DNA of 64,000 bases from assembly GCA_019925095.2 (NCBI GenBank), contig CM034408.1, positions 372,001 to 436,000 of the forward strand, written 5' to 3'. This document shows, one piece after another, positions 29,936 to 41,133 of the stretch. The number at the start of each line of letters is the position of its first letter. The first letter of the stretch is position 1. Position numbers and translations under genes: made by a program. This DNA is from Dendrolimus kikuchii. Taxonomy: Eukaryota > Arthropoda > Insecta > Lepidoptera > Lasiocampidae. The notes beneath the pieces were generated by a model that did no database searches, was not told the origin of the DNA, and saw nothing but the letters and a program-made list of their open reading frames with translations.

Positions 29936-30237
29936 GGGATAGGAAAAGGACTACGGAGAGGGAAGTAGGCCATTGGAACTGTAACTCTACGTGCGAAACA
30001 GGATTACCTCAAAGTTGTTTCATACTGATATTTTGTAGGAGCGTTGTGTTACATTGGTCGAGCTGACTCTAAGAACTGAATTTATGATATAATTCCAGCC
30101 TGGTTCTACCACGTCAAATCGATTATACTAAGAGGTTATAAATAACATACAATACGTTCGCTTAAATTATTTACATTGTAGTATAAAAAGTTCAGAAGCA
30201 TTACTTTTTTTATTTCGTATAGTAACTCATAATGTAT
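29936..30237. other. No recognised feature
   Basis: Unassigned DNA between the minisatellite and an LTR. Confidence 0.5.
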
Positions 30238-30738
30238 TGTTACAACTTAGGTTCCGACAAAAAAAAAATCCACTCATAATCTGTAAAAACACATTTTATT
30301 ACCTGTCGGCATTTGGACTGATTGTAATTCTTTTATGATCGTCTTCTTTTGTTTACTTATTTATTGGCATACGTTTGTAGAGAACATTCTATTGTTCTAT
30401 TGTACTCGTTTACGACCGCTTGCGGCTGAATCATTAGCCAGGTGTTTCGGATTACGTCGAGTACACGGGCACATTTGTATTTGTGAGCTATAAAACCACG
30501 GCCTGATGAAAAGGGGAAGCAGTTCAGCGACAACTACGATTAAGACGTGACGTGTGTACAATCCGGAATCTAATAGTGACGGACTTTGCGCGTTTTATTG
30601 AATTACGACATTCTGCATTACGTTTGTATTTGTTGTGTTCGGTTATATTTGTACCTGTGTTATACGTGTTTGTATAGTTCTAATAAACTCTATAATAATT
30701 CCAACGGCATTTTAATTAGAGTCTCGCAACTCGTAACA
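30238..30738 (+). mobile_element. Solo LTR (LTR-I), about 500 bp
   Basis: TGTTACAAC start, CTCGTAACA end, TAGTGACGGACTTTGCGCG and TTCTAATAAACTCTATAA. The flanks do not give a clean 4-bp duplication. Closest to the copy at 51430. Confidence 0.7.
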
Positions 30739-30865
30739 ATGTAATTATATTTGTGTGTATATTACAACAGATTAATGAAAGTTGATGAAGCGAAGAGTTT
30801 TTCAGGATTGTAGCAGGTGGAGATTCCTCCGCTGCCTATCAAATAGGGGTGACAATATGTTTATT

Positions 30866-31131
30866 TATTTTTTATTGGAGAAGATCAGCAGACAGGCAGA
30901 CGGCCCACTTGATGGAAAGCGGTTACCATCGCCTATGGACATTTGCTACAAATCCGCTGCTGCTCTCTTAAGGGAGACTGGAACCCAACTCAAGGTTGTT
31001 ATGGCGACATACTTTAGTAGCCATCCAGTCGGGCAAATGCCCTATCACCTGGCTGTGGGTTGTTTTGTCGCCTCTTACGACAGGCCGCCCGGCCGCAGGA
31101 AATTGTATTCTTTCTCCGTTCCTGCACGGAT
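30866..31131 (-). mobile_element. SINE-A with three internal deletions
   Basis: The 5' end (complement at 31131) and tail are present. Short blocks are missing at the GCAACACCAAAGGTG, GTCACTAATGCCGG and ACCAGGGGTGG positions. Confidence 0.85.
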
Positions 31132-31471
31132 AAATATGTATGTATGCTAGTACTATAAAAGTGCTCAGAAGTATATTTCAGTGGTAGAGCGTCGATAGGC
31201 GAGGTCGTTTCCGTAAACTCCTTCTCGCAGTATCTTTTGGCAGCGCTCGTGAGTATATTTTAGACTTTTGCGGACTTTATTAAAAGTTCACTGCAGATAC
31301 TGTAATATTTATAAGGGCGGGGGACTTTGCCAGACTGGTACATTATTGTGCTTTGCAGCAAATTGCTTTTTTACGTCGATTTAGTCTGGCAACTTTGGAT
31401 GATGATACTTGAGAAATAATTTCTGATTAACAGGTTTCATTTTCCCTAAACTAAAACTGGGTGTTACTGAT
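31132..31471. other. No recognised feature
   Basis: Unassigned; nothing coding. Confidence 0.5.
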
Positions 31472-32030
31472 AAAACTTCGTTTAAAAAAACCGACTTCAA
31501 AAACTAAAAAGTATAAAATAACTTATTTCTAAAGCTTATTATTGTTAATATATATTGTCTAAAACATCTTAAAGTCGGTGCTTAGTAATTTTTATGTTTT
31601 ACTTTGCACCGACTTCAAGATGTTTTAGATAATATATATTAATAATAATAGCTTTAGAAATAAGTTATTTCATACTTTTTAGTTTTTGAAGTCGGTTTTT
31701 TTAAACGAAGTTTTTGTATTTTATTTGTTACTTTTTAGTGTCTAGCTATGTATGGGTAGACCTACGAAAGGTGCCGCGCTCCTTAAAAAATATAGGTCCC
31801 AAGAAACGGGAACAAAAAAATTTTTCTTAAAAAATTTCCATTAAATGAAAATTACTGGGCCAAACTATGTCAAATTTTTAGGGGATCAAATGGAAGCTAT
31901 TCCGCGTCGAACAAAAAAAAATCACGTAAATTGGATCATAAATCTCGGAGTAATCGGTGAACATACATAAAAAAACAAAAAAAAAACTTCCCGACGAATT
32001 GAGAACCTCCTCCTTTTTTTGAATTCGGTT
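31472..32030. mobile_element. MITE-J with a 109-bp hairpin
   Basis: The arm at 31472-31580 and its near-perfect complement at 31607-31714 leave a 26-base loop (CTTAGTAATTTTTATG region). Downstream GGGTAGACCTACGAAAGGTG to CCTCCTCCTTTTTTTGAATT matches 21428-21872. Confidence 0.65.
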
Positions 32031-32034
32031 AATA

Positions 32035-32380
32035 AAATGCAATATTATAAACCCTATTAATTATAAATGCGAAAGTAACTCTGTCTGTCTGTCCGGTTTT
32101 CATGGAAAAACTACGGGACCGATTTGGCTGAAACTCAGTATATATATATATATATTTTCGACGCCGAGGATGAACATAGAATACTTTTTATCCCGAAAAA
32201 TGGCATAGTTTCCGGGATAAAAATATTTTTGTATTTCTGTTTGTTATGCTTTTACGGAAAAACTAATAGACCAATTTGGCTGAAATTCGGTATATATGTA
32301 AATTTTATACCGAAGGTGGACAAGGAATACTTTTCATTCCGGATTATAGGATAGACTTTGGCATAGATTTATATAAAGGG
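32035..32380 (+). mobile_element. Two diverged Helitron-like units
   Basis: Two units of about 160 bp share GAAAAACTA, GACC(A/G)ATTTGGCTGAAA and GGAATACTTTTCATTCC or AGAATACTTTTTATCCC. The same words, inverted, occur at 45085-45215. Confidence 0.45.
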
Positions 32381-32452
32381 TATGTCAGAAAATATGATAT
32401 CTAGTTTCTTATAATTTATGTATTTTCAAAGATAAATATAAAAATTTACGTA

Positions 32453-32575
32453 ATGACAAGAGTTATGCATGTCAAAGAAGCAAGTGAGGTTTGTAAGAAT
32501 AAGCCTGAATGGCGCTTTGTTGTTCGTGCCTACCCCGCAAGGGAACTGGCGTGAAGTTATGTATGTATGTACGTA
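32453..32575 (+). mobile_element. RTE-B 3' end, 123 bp
   Basis: Starts at TGACAAGAGTTATGC, ends ARELA, TGA, TATGTATGTACG. Duplication not clear. Confidence 0.85.
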
Positions 32576-32793
32576 TTAATTTGACATGTACATATACTTA
32601 TACCTTGTGTTAGAAATTAACAAAATATTATAGTTATCAAAAAGACGCTTTATATATTTTGGATAAAAGTACATTGTATCCAAGACGTTTTTATTTAAGT
32701 GTCAAGTGTCAAAACGAATGACTGCGATACTGTCAACAATTTCGCGGCGTGTGTGATTTTGGAAAAATACTAGCAGCCAGAATAAATGTTGTT

Positions 32794-33207
32794 ACATACA
32801 TACATACATACATAACTTCACGCCAGTTCCCTTGCGGGGTAGGCACGAACGACAGAGTGCCATTTAGGCTTATTCTTACACACCTCACTTGCCTCTTTGA
32901 TATTCATAACTCTTGTCATGCAAGCTCGTCTGTTCTTAAGGCTCCTGATATCACCTTCTGCTAGTACACGATCGATTTGATCATGGAAGGTGTGTCGTGG
33001 CCTTCCACGACTTCTGCATCCATCCACTTTTGCATTGTATATCTGTTTAGTCATTCTTTCCACATGCCCGAACCACCGGAGCATTCCTTTCCTTACCTTC
33101 ACCCCGACACTCTCTTTCAGACCAACTCTCTTTCTTACTTCGGTATTACGAACGCGGTCCGCGAGCGTCACTCCGCAGATTTTGCGCAGTGCTCGCATCT
33201 CGACCGT
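32794..33207 (-). mobile_element. RTE-B 3' end, 414 bp
   Basis: 11-bp duplication TAAATGTTGTT (32783-32793, 33208-33218). The frame of about 126 codons is open from MRALRKICGVTLADRVRN to ARELA, with a short deletion removing HDER after HVERM. The plus-strand frames over it are antisense. Confidence 0.92.
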
Positions 33208-33396
33208 TAAATGTTGTTCATATATTAAAACTATGTTTATTTGAAGAGAGTCCAGATTCTCTAATACTTGTTATATAAAAGCATAAGAAATCTAATTTAA
33301 CGAAAATCGTTCAGTCTGTTTGATTGTGATATACATTAAGTTTTCTGAAACAGTACTAAAATAGAAATCGACATTTCTGGTCATTCAATTTCGTAT

Positions 33397-33545
33397 AGCC
33401 CATAAACGTCCTACTATTGGGTTTCCCACTATAGGGGAACAGACGGTATACCCGCCACGCTTGTCCAAGGCGGTGGTAATCGTAACAATATGCATATTAG
33501 GTCAGAAGACTCCGTAAATGGTGCGTGCGTTCCGGCCAGGATTTT
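33397..33545 (-). mobile_element. SINE-R copy
   Basis: GTTTCCCACTATAGGGGAAC, TTGTCCAAGGCGGT, AACAATATGCATATTAGGTC and TTCCGGCCAGG in SINE-R order. The GATGTTTTCCTTC block is deleted. Confidence 0.55.
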
Positions 33546-33562
33546 TTTAAAATTATTATTAA

Positions 33563-33980
33563 CATATCTACGGACTCGAGTTACGTACCTTTTTTTACTA
33601 CTTAATTTCTATGGAAAATTTTAGAGTCCATACACGCTTATTGTTTACTTTTGTTACTGTGTGTGACATTAATTTAGTGATTTATATGCTATGGTGTACC
33701 TTAAGATTAACTTATTATATTAATTTATCCTATTTTTAATACTAAACTTATACTAATGCAGAGTGTATCTGTTACATGCTGGTGTTGTGAGGAAGTGCAT
33801 GTGCAGTGTGGGCCTTATATCTATACTTATATATAGTCCTATCTACTGCCATGTGTGTTGGTTTTTTCTTTTCTGTGGGTTATTAATTTTTAGGCCCTTT
33901 GTGTGTCTTGATTTGTTTGTGAAGCGTGCGTGTAATGCAATGTGATGGTGTCATAAATTTTCAGTTGGTGTTGATGATGA
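33563..33980 (+). mobile_element. REP-Q copy, about 420 bp
   Basis: Near-identical in reverse to 59556-60006 and, in part, 39887-39999. Words: CGGACTCGAGTTACGTACC, GTGACATTAATTTAGTG, CATGCTGGTGTTGTGAGG. No conserved protein in any frame. Possibly a LINE 3' UTR. Confidence 0.6.
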
Positions 33981-33989
33981 TGGATGGTT

Positions 33990-34130
33990 TAGGAGGGTGA
34001 TTATTGGCCCTCCATTAGGCGTTGGACCACCGTCTTGTCTCTCATGCGTATCGCCATCCGGCCAGGATTAGAAGCCGCGTCCTTTGAGCTCTGAACGTAT
34101 GCGCTAGCCATTACGCTACTACTACTACGC
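33990..34130 (-). mobile_element. tRNA-related SINE remnant
   Basis: The complement reads GTAGCGTAATGGCTAGCGC, an A-box-like start, and GCCGGATGGCGATACG. Weak B-box region. Confidence 0.4.
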
Positions 34131-34638
34131 TTTTATGGATTGATTTTTGTTCTGCAATTCCTTTTTCCGTGTTATATTTGTTAGTCTCAGTTTGTACACC
34201 GTTATTATTTTTGGCCTTGATTTTTTTAAAATTCCCATTAAGAACAACAAGTTTATTCCCTCAAAGCTCACTGGTACGTTTCCAACTTTTGATATGATTG
34301 TACAAATAAACTACATTAAGTCTAAAACCGAGAAACTGATGAACTAAAATTGATAACAGCTGTTCCCGACCATAAAGCATCGCGCAACGTTTTTATCGCA
34401 TTTTTCATTTTATTACATCACCGAATTAGATTTACTACATCCATTGGAGTAACACGAGTTTGTCCGACACAACAATCTGATTCTTTAAATTTTTAGACGT
34501 AAAGGAGACGGGGGCTTTTGGGCCCGAGAAATACATTGAATAGATTTATAGCTTAAAAAAGCGTAATGTTTTTATATAACAAGTAAAAAAAGCACCATAA
34601 ACCATTTTTAAAACAAGAGTTAAATAACACTATCTGTC
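34131..34638. other. No recognised feature
   Basis: AT-rich, short frames only. Confidence 0.5.
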
Positions 34639-34651
34639 CTAATAAAATGAT

Positions 34652-34754
34652 ACATACATACATACATAACTTCACGCCAGTTCTCTTGCGGGTTAGCACG
34701 AACAACAGAGCGCCATTTAGACTTATTCTTACACACCTCACTTGCTTCTTTGAC
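34652..34754 (-). mobile_element. RTE-B 3' end, 103 bp
   Basis: Duplication CTAATAAAATGAT flanks it (34639-34651, 34764-34776). Nine non-templated bases (TCGTATGTT) lie at the 5' junction, as sometimes seen in target-primed reverse transcription. Confidence 0.85.
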
Positions 34755-34777
34755 TCGTATGTTCTAATAAAATGATA

Positions 34778-35350
34778 TATATGTATATGTATTTTATATA
34801 TGTATATATTAGATATGTATAGATATATGTGTATGTAAGTCTATGTATGTAGTTTATAATGTAATGTCTATGTGGAATAAGTACTTTTATGTAATAACTT
34901 TAATGTTCACAACCCTGCCTCTTGCTTTTCAACTCTCTCTAGACCCATATGTTTGCTGGAAGAAAATTCTTTTTAGGGTCAAGCTCGCCTTTGTATATCG
35001 CCACTATTTCGTAGTTTTATATGTAACTTTTTGTGTACAATAAAGAATATTTTATAATAAGTTTAGATTTTATATATTATGTACCTAATTAAATAATGTG
35101 GAAACATTAATGCATAAAACTTTGGCGAGTGATTTTAAGAAACGTTTTTTCAACATTACAAATGAAAATTCAGACGAATAAAATAGGTAGACCGAACCGT
35201 GAGCTCTCGGAGTGAAGCTACCTGTAGATAGCCGATTTTGGAATAGAAAGCCGATTGAGCCACAGTGCGCTACGAGATCCTAGTGTTAAATTCTAATTAC
35301 TACGAATAAAGATGAATAGTTTCCAGTATATACGTCCACCATCCGGAACA
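34778..35350. other. No recognised feature
   Basis: TATATGTATATG-rich start, then AT-rich unassigned DNA; frames up to 66 codons without similarity. Confidence 0.5.
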
Positions 35351-35647
35351 TGCAGGAACGGAGAAATAATACAATTTCCTGCGTTGCGGCGGCCTGTCCT
35401 AGGCGACAAAACAACAGTCAGGTGGTAGGGTATTTTCCCGACTGGATGCCTATCACCCCTGATCTAGAGTATGCCATCATAACAACCTTGAGTTGTGTTC
35501 CGGCATCAGTGGCCAGCTTCCAGTATCCCTTATGAGATCAGGAGCGCATTTCTAGCATCTTTGTTGTTTACAAATGTCTATAGGCAATGGTAACCGCTTT
35601 CCATCAGGTGGGCCGTCTGTCTGTTTGCTAAACTCTGCAATAAAAAA
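35351..35647 (+). mobile_element. SINE-A, diverged full-length copy
   Basis: CATGCAGGAACGGAGAAATA to CTGCAATAAAAAAG. Missing the GTAAGAGG block, and many substitutions. Confidence 0.8.
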
Positions 35648-35783
35648 GATACATTACTATTCACCACACGGATGGAAACCACGTATCAAATATAAAAAAA
35701 AATGCTTCACTTCATTTTTGTTCACCTAGGCGGACTCTTTCTGTCCTTTTATTCATTCGTCTGAGAGTAATAATAATAAAAGT

Positions 35784-35858
35784 AATATTTTCTTAAGTTT
35801 TCGCGACTACGTTTTAACGGTTTAAAGTTTAAAACCGTTAAAACGTAGTTTTATTATA
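35784..35858. mobile_element. PLE-F collapsed palindrome, 75 bp
   Basis: Only the two inverted arms remain back to back: CTACGTTTTAACGGTTTAAA then TTTAAAACCGTTAAAACGTAG. The whole interior is deleted. Confidence 0.7.
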
Positions 35859-36404
35859 AATACAAGTAAACAGTCGGTAGTTTCTCATAATCTAAATCGT
35901 CAGATGGAGGAATTTAATAAAAGAAAAATTACGCTTGACTTGTAAGAAAAATTAAAGCAATTCCATTATATTAGCATGTTTCATTACTTTGAATAAATGA
36001 GGCTGTCTTTTTGATCAAGAGAAAAGCTTTCAAGCGTTACACTTGAACCTTCACATATGTACGTGAATGTTGGAAAAATATACAAGCGGAACAAATTATC
36101 CCCTCCCTCCCCTTTCTAATTCTAGCTCCGCAACAAAAAGTCTAGATTTATACCCGGCGAGATAAAAACGTTTTCACAGTCGTTGACTTAACATTAAAAG
36201 GTATTTTTTTATATTCGCGTTGTGAAAGGAAACAAAGGGACGCAACACTGCTCTCTGAAAAGGTAGCGTCCTTAAATAAGGATGGGAAACGTATAAAAAT
36301 ATGTCGATGTTTTATTTTATTTATTGTTCGCAAATAATTTTATACCATGTGTGATATTTATTTTTTTCAGGTGTATTTTAAATTTACTGAAACAACCATA
36401 AGCT
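35859..36404. other. No recognised feature
   Basis: AT-rich; 61-codon minus frame without similarity. Confidence 0.5.
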
Positions 36405-36720
36405 ATCCGTGCAGGAACGGAGAAAGAATACAATTTCCTGCGGCCGGGCGGCCTGTCGTAAGAAGCGACAAAACAACCCACAGCCAGGTGGTAGGGCATT
36501 TGCCCGACTAGATGGCTACCACCCCTGGTCTAAAGTATGTCGCTATAACAACCTTGAGTCGTGTTCCGGCATTAGTGACCAGGTTCCAGTTACCCTTAAG
36601 AGAGTAGCAGCGCATATGTAGCACCTTTGGTGTTGCAAATGTCCATAGGCGATGGTAACCGCTTTCCATCGAGTGGGCCGTCTGCCTGTCTGCTGAACTC
36701 CAGCAATAAAAGAAAAAAAA
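36405..36720 (+). mobile_element. SINE-A, full-length
   Basis: ATCCGTGCAGGAACGG to CAGCAATAAAAGAAAAAAAA; close to consensus. Confidence 0.9.
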
Positions 36721-36724
36721 CCAG

Positions 36725-37000
36725 CGTTTTTACTGGGTCCAATTTTAGGATTTATTTTGTTTCACATATTTGACTGTTTTATTACATTGGCCCACAACAA
36801 ATAAAGTGTACTTTTGATCAAAATCAAATTCAAAAGTTTTTTTTCAAAATAAATTCCACTGGGAAACGCTTTTTGAAGGTCATACATATAAGTTGAAAAT
36901 AAATATTAATTCCTATTCTGTGTACACCGCTTCGCAACGTGTTATTGCTGAAGCGGCAAGAAACTCCCCAGCAACACGTCTAGCTAAATATTTTTTTACT
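36725..37000 (-). mobile_element. LINE 3'-end-like repeat
   Basis: ACCGCTTCGCAACGTGTTAT and GAAGCGGCAAGAAACTC resemble a segment inside PLE-F (ACCGCTTCGCAACATGTTAT and GAAGCGGCGCAAGAAACTC near 50200). So this is a diverged relative of the PLE-F 3' region or of a shared donor. Confidence 0.4.
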
Positions 37001-37837
37001 TTATATTTGATATTCTATTTATAACTCAAATTCTTTTTTTTATAAGTTCTGTACAGAAGTATGTTACAGAATTACTTTCTGAAGAATTAATGGAGTTGTA
37101 GCAAGCAATGCATACTCAATAAGACCAAGACAATAAAAGGCAAGAAAAATAATGTTATAGTTATAATAATGACATGACGTACTAAAATTTTATGCTGCAA
37201 TATATCTTCATAAATTCCGTAAAACGTATTATATTGTATTGTATTACGATGTTGTGGGTTTTTGGATCTAACGACCGAACCTGGGGCCAGTTTGCTCCAT
37301 AGACCCTCAAAATTTTGAGGGAGTGTGACCCCAGGACCACTTTTTCTTTTCTGTGGGCCGGTGTTATTGTTATTATCCTGTGGAGTTTTTGGCGGGAACT
37401 TCAAGCAGATGTTGTGCTGTGCAGTTTTATTTTCAAAAAATGTGTAAAATTACTCTAAAATGAGCAATAGTTGTAGGATATTGATAGTTTTTGAATAGCA
37501 ATTACGTGTTTTGTGAAAAATGTAAACTGTAAAGTCAAATGTGGCCTTTTGAGTTGTCACAAGAACTCCGTTGAATGGCACCAGCTGATAACCTACAGTT
37601 CAACTGTGCTACACATAGGCTTAAGAAAATGAAGAAACTATATTGTAAACTAAGATCTGGTTAAAAGGCCTAGCTGCCAAGCCATAAACCTAAATAAATA
37701 AATTATTATCCTGTATATAATATTTCTTTCTTTCTTGTTGTTTTAATATTTAAACAATATCATAATACACATGACTTTATTGCAATCAGGTTACGTAATT
37801 TGCAACAATTTTTAAGATAGATTTAAACAGAAAAACA
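37001..37837. other. No gene confirmed; 105-codon frame rejected
   Basis: The minus frame 37087-37404 (KFPPKTPQDNNNNTGPQKRK start) resembles nothing I know and lies in unassigned DNA. Confidence 0.4.
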
Positions 37838-38231
37838 TAATAAAACTACGTTTTAACGGTTTTAAGCGCGGTAATTTTATTTGATTTTGGTTTTTCCCAC
37901 GTTTCACGTGATCACGGAAGACAAAGATGTCAAGTGTCAACGAGTATTGTTAAAGTTTTATTTAGCCTATCGCCAACTTGTTAATTTTAATTTGGTTTAT
38001 GGTTATTACTTACTCTATGAGAGCCTAATCTAATTTACTACCGCTTCGTAACATGTTATGGCTTGAAGAGAAGAAGCGGCGCAAGAAACTCTTCAGCAAA
38101 CATGCCTAGCTCTAATAATTTTATGTAATATTAAAATGGGTGAAAGGAAAATAAAAGTAATTATCAGTCAAGTTGGTTTGTGTTCCGGTGTACGCAGAAA
38201 GAGCTCACAGTGTCTTGAGGTCTGGCAGTTT
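37838..38231 (-). mobile_element. PLE-F, cut by SINE-A complex
   Basis: Left arm AATAAAACTACGTTTTAACG, the GTTTCACGTGATCACGGAAG segment, and the complement of the ORF C-terminus (SSFCVQR-like at 38185-38215). It breaks where the SINE-A tail begins at 38232, and the second arm is absent. Confidence 0.65.
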
Positions 38232-38756
38232 TTTGTTTTTATTGTAGGAGTTCAGCAGACAGGCAGACTGTCCACTTGATGGAAAGCGGTTACCATCGCC
38301 TATAGACATTTGCAAGACCAAAGGTCTCTCTCTTAAAGGAGACTGGAACCTGGTCACTAATGCCGGAACACAACACAAGGTTGTTATGGCGGCAAACTTT
38401 AGACCAGGGGTGGTCGCCATCCAGTCGAGCAAATATCCTACCACCCGGCAGTAATAAGTAATCTTGTCTGCTGTACTTGTATTCCGGCATAAGTGACCGG
38501 GTTCTAGTCTCCATTAAGAGAGCAGCAGCGCATTTGTAGCACCTTTGGTGTTGCAAATGTTCATAGGTGACGGTAACCGCTTTCCATCAAGTGGGCCGTC
38601 TGCCTGTCTGCTGAACTACCGGCTTCGATGGCAGGACCGGAACCTAACATCTAATGCCGGAACACAACTCAAGGTTGTTATGACGGCATGCTCTAGACCA
38701 GGCTATCGGTTGTTTATTCGCCTCTTACGACTTAGTATTCTTTCTCCGTTGTTTTG
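38232..38756. mobile_element. SINE-A composite: minus, plus, minus pieces
   Basis: 38232-38450 reads minus (T-rich start to CTACCACCCGGCAG). 38478-38625 reads plus (TATTCCGGCATAAGTGACCG to CTGCTGAACTA). 38651-38756 reads minus (TAATGCCGGAACACAACTCA to TTCTTTCTCCGTTG). All three are partial. Confidence 0.75.
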
Positions 38757-39258
38757 TATCGATATATTTTCACATAGTATATCGATAGGAGTATCGACAT
38801 TTTACGCGATGTGTCGACAGCCCTATCACGAGGCGAACTGTTGTGAGATTTGGGTAACTGTTGTAAATAATTAATAACTTTGCGAATTCAAACAATCTCC
38901 CAAATGATCTATTGAGACAAATACTACGAAACAATTTATCATTGTTTTTATTTCGCTGAAGTGGGATTTGTAATTCTATTATTTTTGTCTTGAAATTGCT
39001 TTTTTGTACAAAAGCTTTATCATTCGTTTTATTTCGTATATTTATTTATTGGTTGATGTCATAATTAATTATTCATTAATTAATGATTCCGGGTATTAAT
39101 TTTTATATATTTTTTTAACTATGGCTTAAAACGCCTTTGGTATTGGTTTTGCCAATTTTAGTGTAAGAAAAGTCTGCTTAATATAATTTGAGATGGCTAT
39201 CTACTTTACACTTGTAATTTTATTATTAAAAAATTAGTCAAGTGCGTGACAGTCCACG
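38757..39258. other. No recognised feature
   Basis: Contains the inverted ATCGATATATTTTCACATAG/TATATCGAT at 38758-38788. Otherwise AT-rich and unassigned. Confidence 0.45.
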
Positions 39259-39268
39259 ACTTCTCAAC

Positions 39269-39752
39269 ATACATACATACATACATAACTTCACGCCAGT
39301 TCCCTTGCGGGGTAGGCACGAACAACAGAGCGCCATTTAGGCTTATTCTTACACACCTCACTTGCTTCTTTGACATTCATAACTCTTGTCATGCACGCTC
39401 GTCTGTTCTTAAGGCTCCTAACATCACCTTCTGCTAGTACACGATCAATTTGATCATGGAAAGTGTGTCGTGGCCTTCCACGACTTCTGCATCCATCCAC
39501 TTTTGCATTGTATATCTGTTTATTCATTCTTTCATCATGCATTCTTTCTACATGTCCGAACCACCGGAGCATTCCTTTCCTTACCTTCACACCGACACTC
39601 TCTTTCAGACCAACTGTCTTTCTTACTTCGGTATTACGAACGCGGTCCGCGAGCGTCACTCCGCAGATTTTGCGCAGTGCTCGCATCTCGACCGCGTTTA
39701 CTCTACTTTCATGCTCTCTCTTCCATACCCAACTCTCGCTTCCATACGTGAT
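39269..39752 (-). pseudogene. RTE-B 3' end, 484 bp, open C-terminal frame
   Basis: 10-bp duplication ACTTCTCAAC (39259-39268, 39753-39762). The frame is open from about SITYGSESWVWKREHESRVN through RALRKICGVTLADRVRNTEV, MLRWFGHVERMHDERM and GRPRHTFHDQIDRVLAEGDV to ARELA and stop. No RT or endonuclease domain, so it cannot be functional. The track-length start further upstream lies in flanking DNA. Confidence 0.9.
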
Positions 39753-39886
39753 ACTTCTCAACGATAGGTATATTTGAAACCAATGATCGCTAAAGTATTT
39801 TTTAAGCTCTATAACTAAGACTCTTACGAACAATTATTATATTAATTATTCGTAAGATACATACACCTCAATACAGAAATCAATAA

Positions 39887-39999
39887 ATTAATGTCACACA
39901 CAAGAACCAAAATAACTAATAAGCGTGTTAAATTCAAAAAATTAAATCTAGAAATTAAGTTGTAAAAAGGGGTGCGGAACTCGAGTCCGTAGAGTTGTT
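39887..39999 (-). mobile_element. REP-Q fragment
   Basis: TTAATGTCACACACAAGAAC ... GGTGCGGAACTCGAGTCCGT matches one end of 59556-60006. Confidence 0.55.
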
Positions 40000-40036
40000 C
40001 ATAATAAAAAAAAAAACTAAGACTATTCTCAGAATG

Positions 40037-40269
40037 TTTTTTTTTTCTTGCAGGAGATTAGCAGACAGGCAGATGGCCCACTTGATGGAAAGCGGTTACC
40101 ATCGCCTATGGACATTTGCAACACCAAAGTTGCTACAAATGCGCTGCTTCTCTCTTAAGGGAAACTGGAACCTGGTCACTAATGCCGGAACACAACTCAA
40201 GGTTGTTATGGCGACATACTTTAGAACAGGGGTGGTGGCCATCCAGTCGGGCAAATGCCCTACCACCTG
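40037..40269 (-). mobile_element. SINE-A, 5'-truncated
   Basis: T-run then TTGCAGGAGATTAGCAGAC to GCCCTACCACCTG. The first 80 or so SINE bases are missing. Confidence 0.85.
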
Positions 40270-40385
40270 TTCTCCCCTTCGTAGTTTAATACTTAGATGA
40301 AAGAGATGAGGACACTGAATTCACGACTTCCGGACTTCATATCTAGCTATCTATTATACCTATGCCTGACTTCAATACAAGTCAT

Positions 40386-40509
40386 ACATACATACACAAC
40401 TTCACGCCAGTTCCCTTGCGGGATAGGCATGAACAACAGAGCGCCATTCAGGCTTATTCTTACACACCTCACTTGCTTCTTTGACATTCATAGCTCTTGT
40501 CATGCACGA
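40386..40509 (-). mobile_element. RTE-B 3' end, 124 bp
   Basis: 13-bp duplication CAATACAAGTCAT (40373-40385, 40510-40522). Confidence 0.9.
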
Positions 40510-40644
40510 CAATACAAGTCATGCTATGTTTTTATAAGTCATAAAAAGCGTCTGAAAAAAGATGATATCCTTAAACAGTCATTTCACTTACTATTAACGT
40601 GAGTTAGCAGTTAATATATATATAAATATATATATATTATAGTT

Positions 40645-40862
40645 GACGGCCTCTGTGTTGATCTCACTGCAACGCAGAGGTTCCGGGTTCGATTCCTGGT
40701 ATAGTAAATTTCGGAAATGTATTTTCTCCGTTATTTACTATGGCCTGGGTGTCTGGGATCGGCCCCAGAGTAGTCCGTTGTATATTACCCATAACACAAG
40801 CGTAACTTGCTTAATTTGGGGATATACAATATGTGTGTTTGTCTGCCGATTATTATTATTAT
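40645..40862 (+). mobile_element. SINE-C lacking its A box
   Basis: GACGGCCTCTGTG joins TTGATCTCACTGCAACGC directly, so about 37 bp including TGAGCGGGCTAAGCC is deleted. The B box GGTTCGATTCC is intact. With the internal promoter broken, this copy should be unable to transcribe itself. Confidence 0.8.
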
Positions 40863-40977
40863 TTACATATATATTTTATTTCCAAATTTTTTACATTTTT
40901 CTTATAAAAAATACAAATTTATTTATAAAAAAATGATCTTCGCCGGCAGTGGGGCCTAGGGTCCAGGCTACCGGTGG

Positions 40978-41112
40978 TTAAGGCTCCAGACACAGGAATC
41001 TCCTCACAATACGGGCCGTGTCCAACAGAGCTGCCTTCTGCATCCGACCCTTCAACCAGATACCAAGCGAGAGCCTTTCAAGGTGGCGGTCAAGGCTCTT
41101 CGCTATTAGTCC
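40978..41112 (-). pseudogene. LINE protein C-terminus fragment
   Basis: The minus frame reads IAKSLDRHLERLSLGIWLKG, RMQKAALLDTARIVRRFLC, LEP and TAA (complement of 40978-40980). The QKAALLDTARIVRRFL pattern is familiar from C-termini of insect LINE proteins, clade unsure. An ATT tract separates it from the REP-M copy, also on the minus strand. Confidence 0.5.
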
Positions 41113-41133
41113 ATTGACTTTATTATTATTATA

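Noticed and set aside
29605..29973. 122-codon minus frame with Pro/Leu repeats
   Set aside because: It follows a 42-bp minisatellite whose period is divisible by three; composition and setting give no support for a protein.
37087..37404. 105-codon minus frame
   Set aside because: No recognisable domain, no splice context and no second copy; not enough to call a gene.
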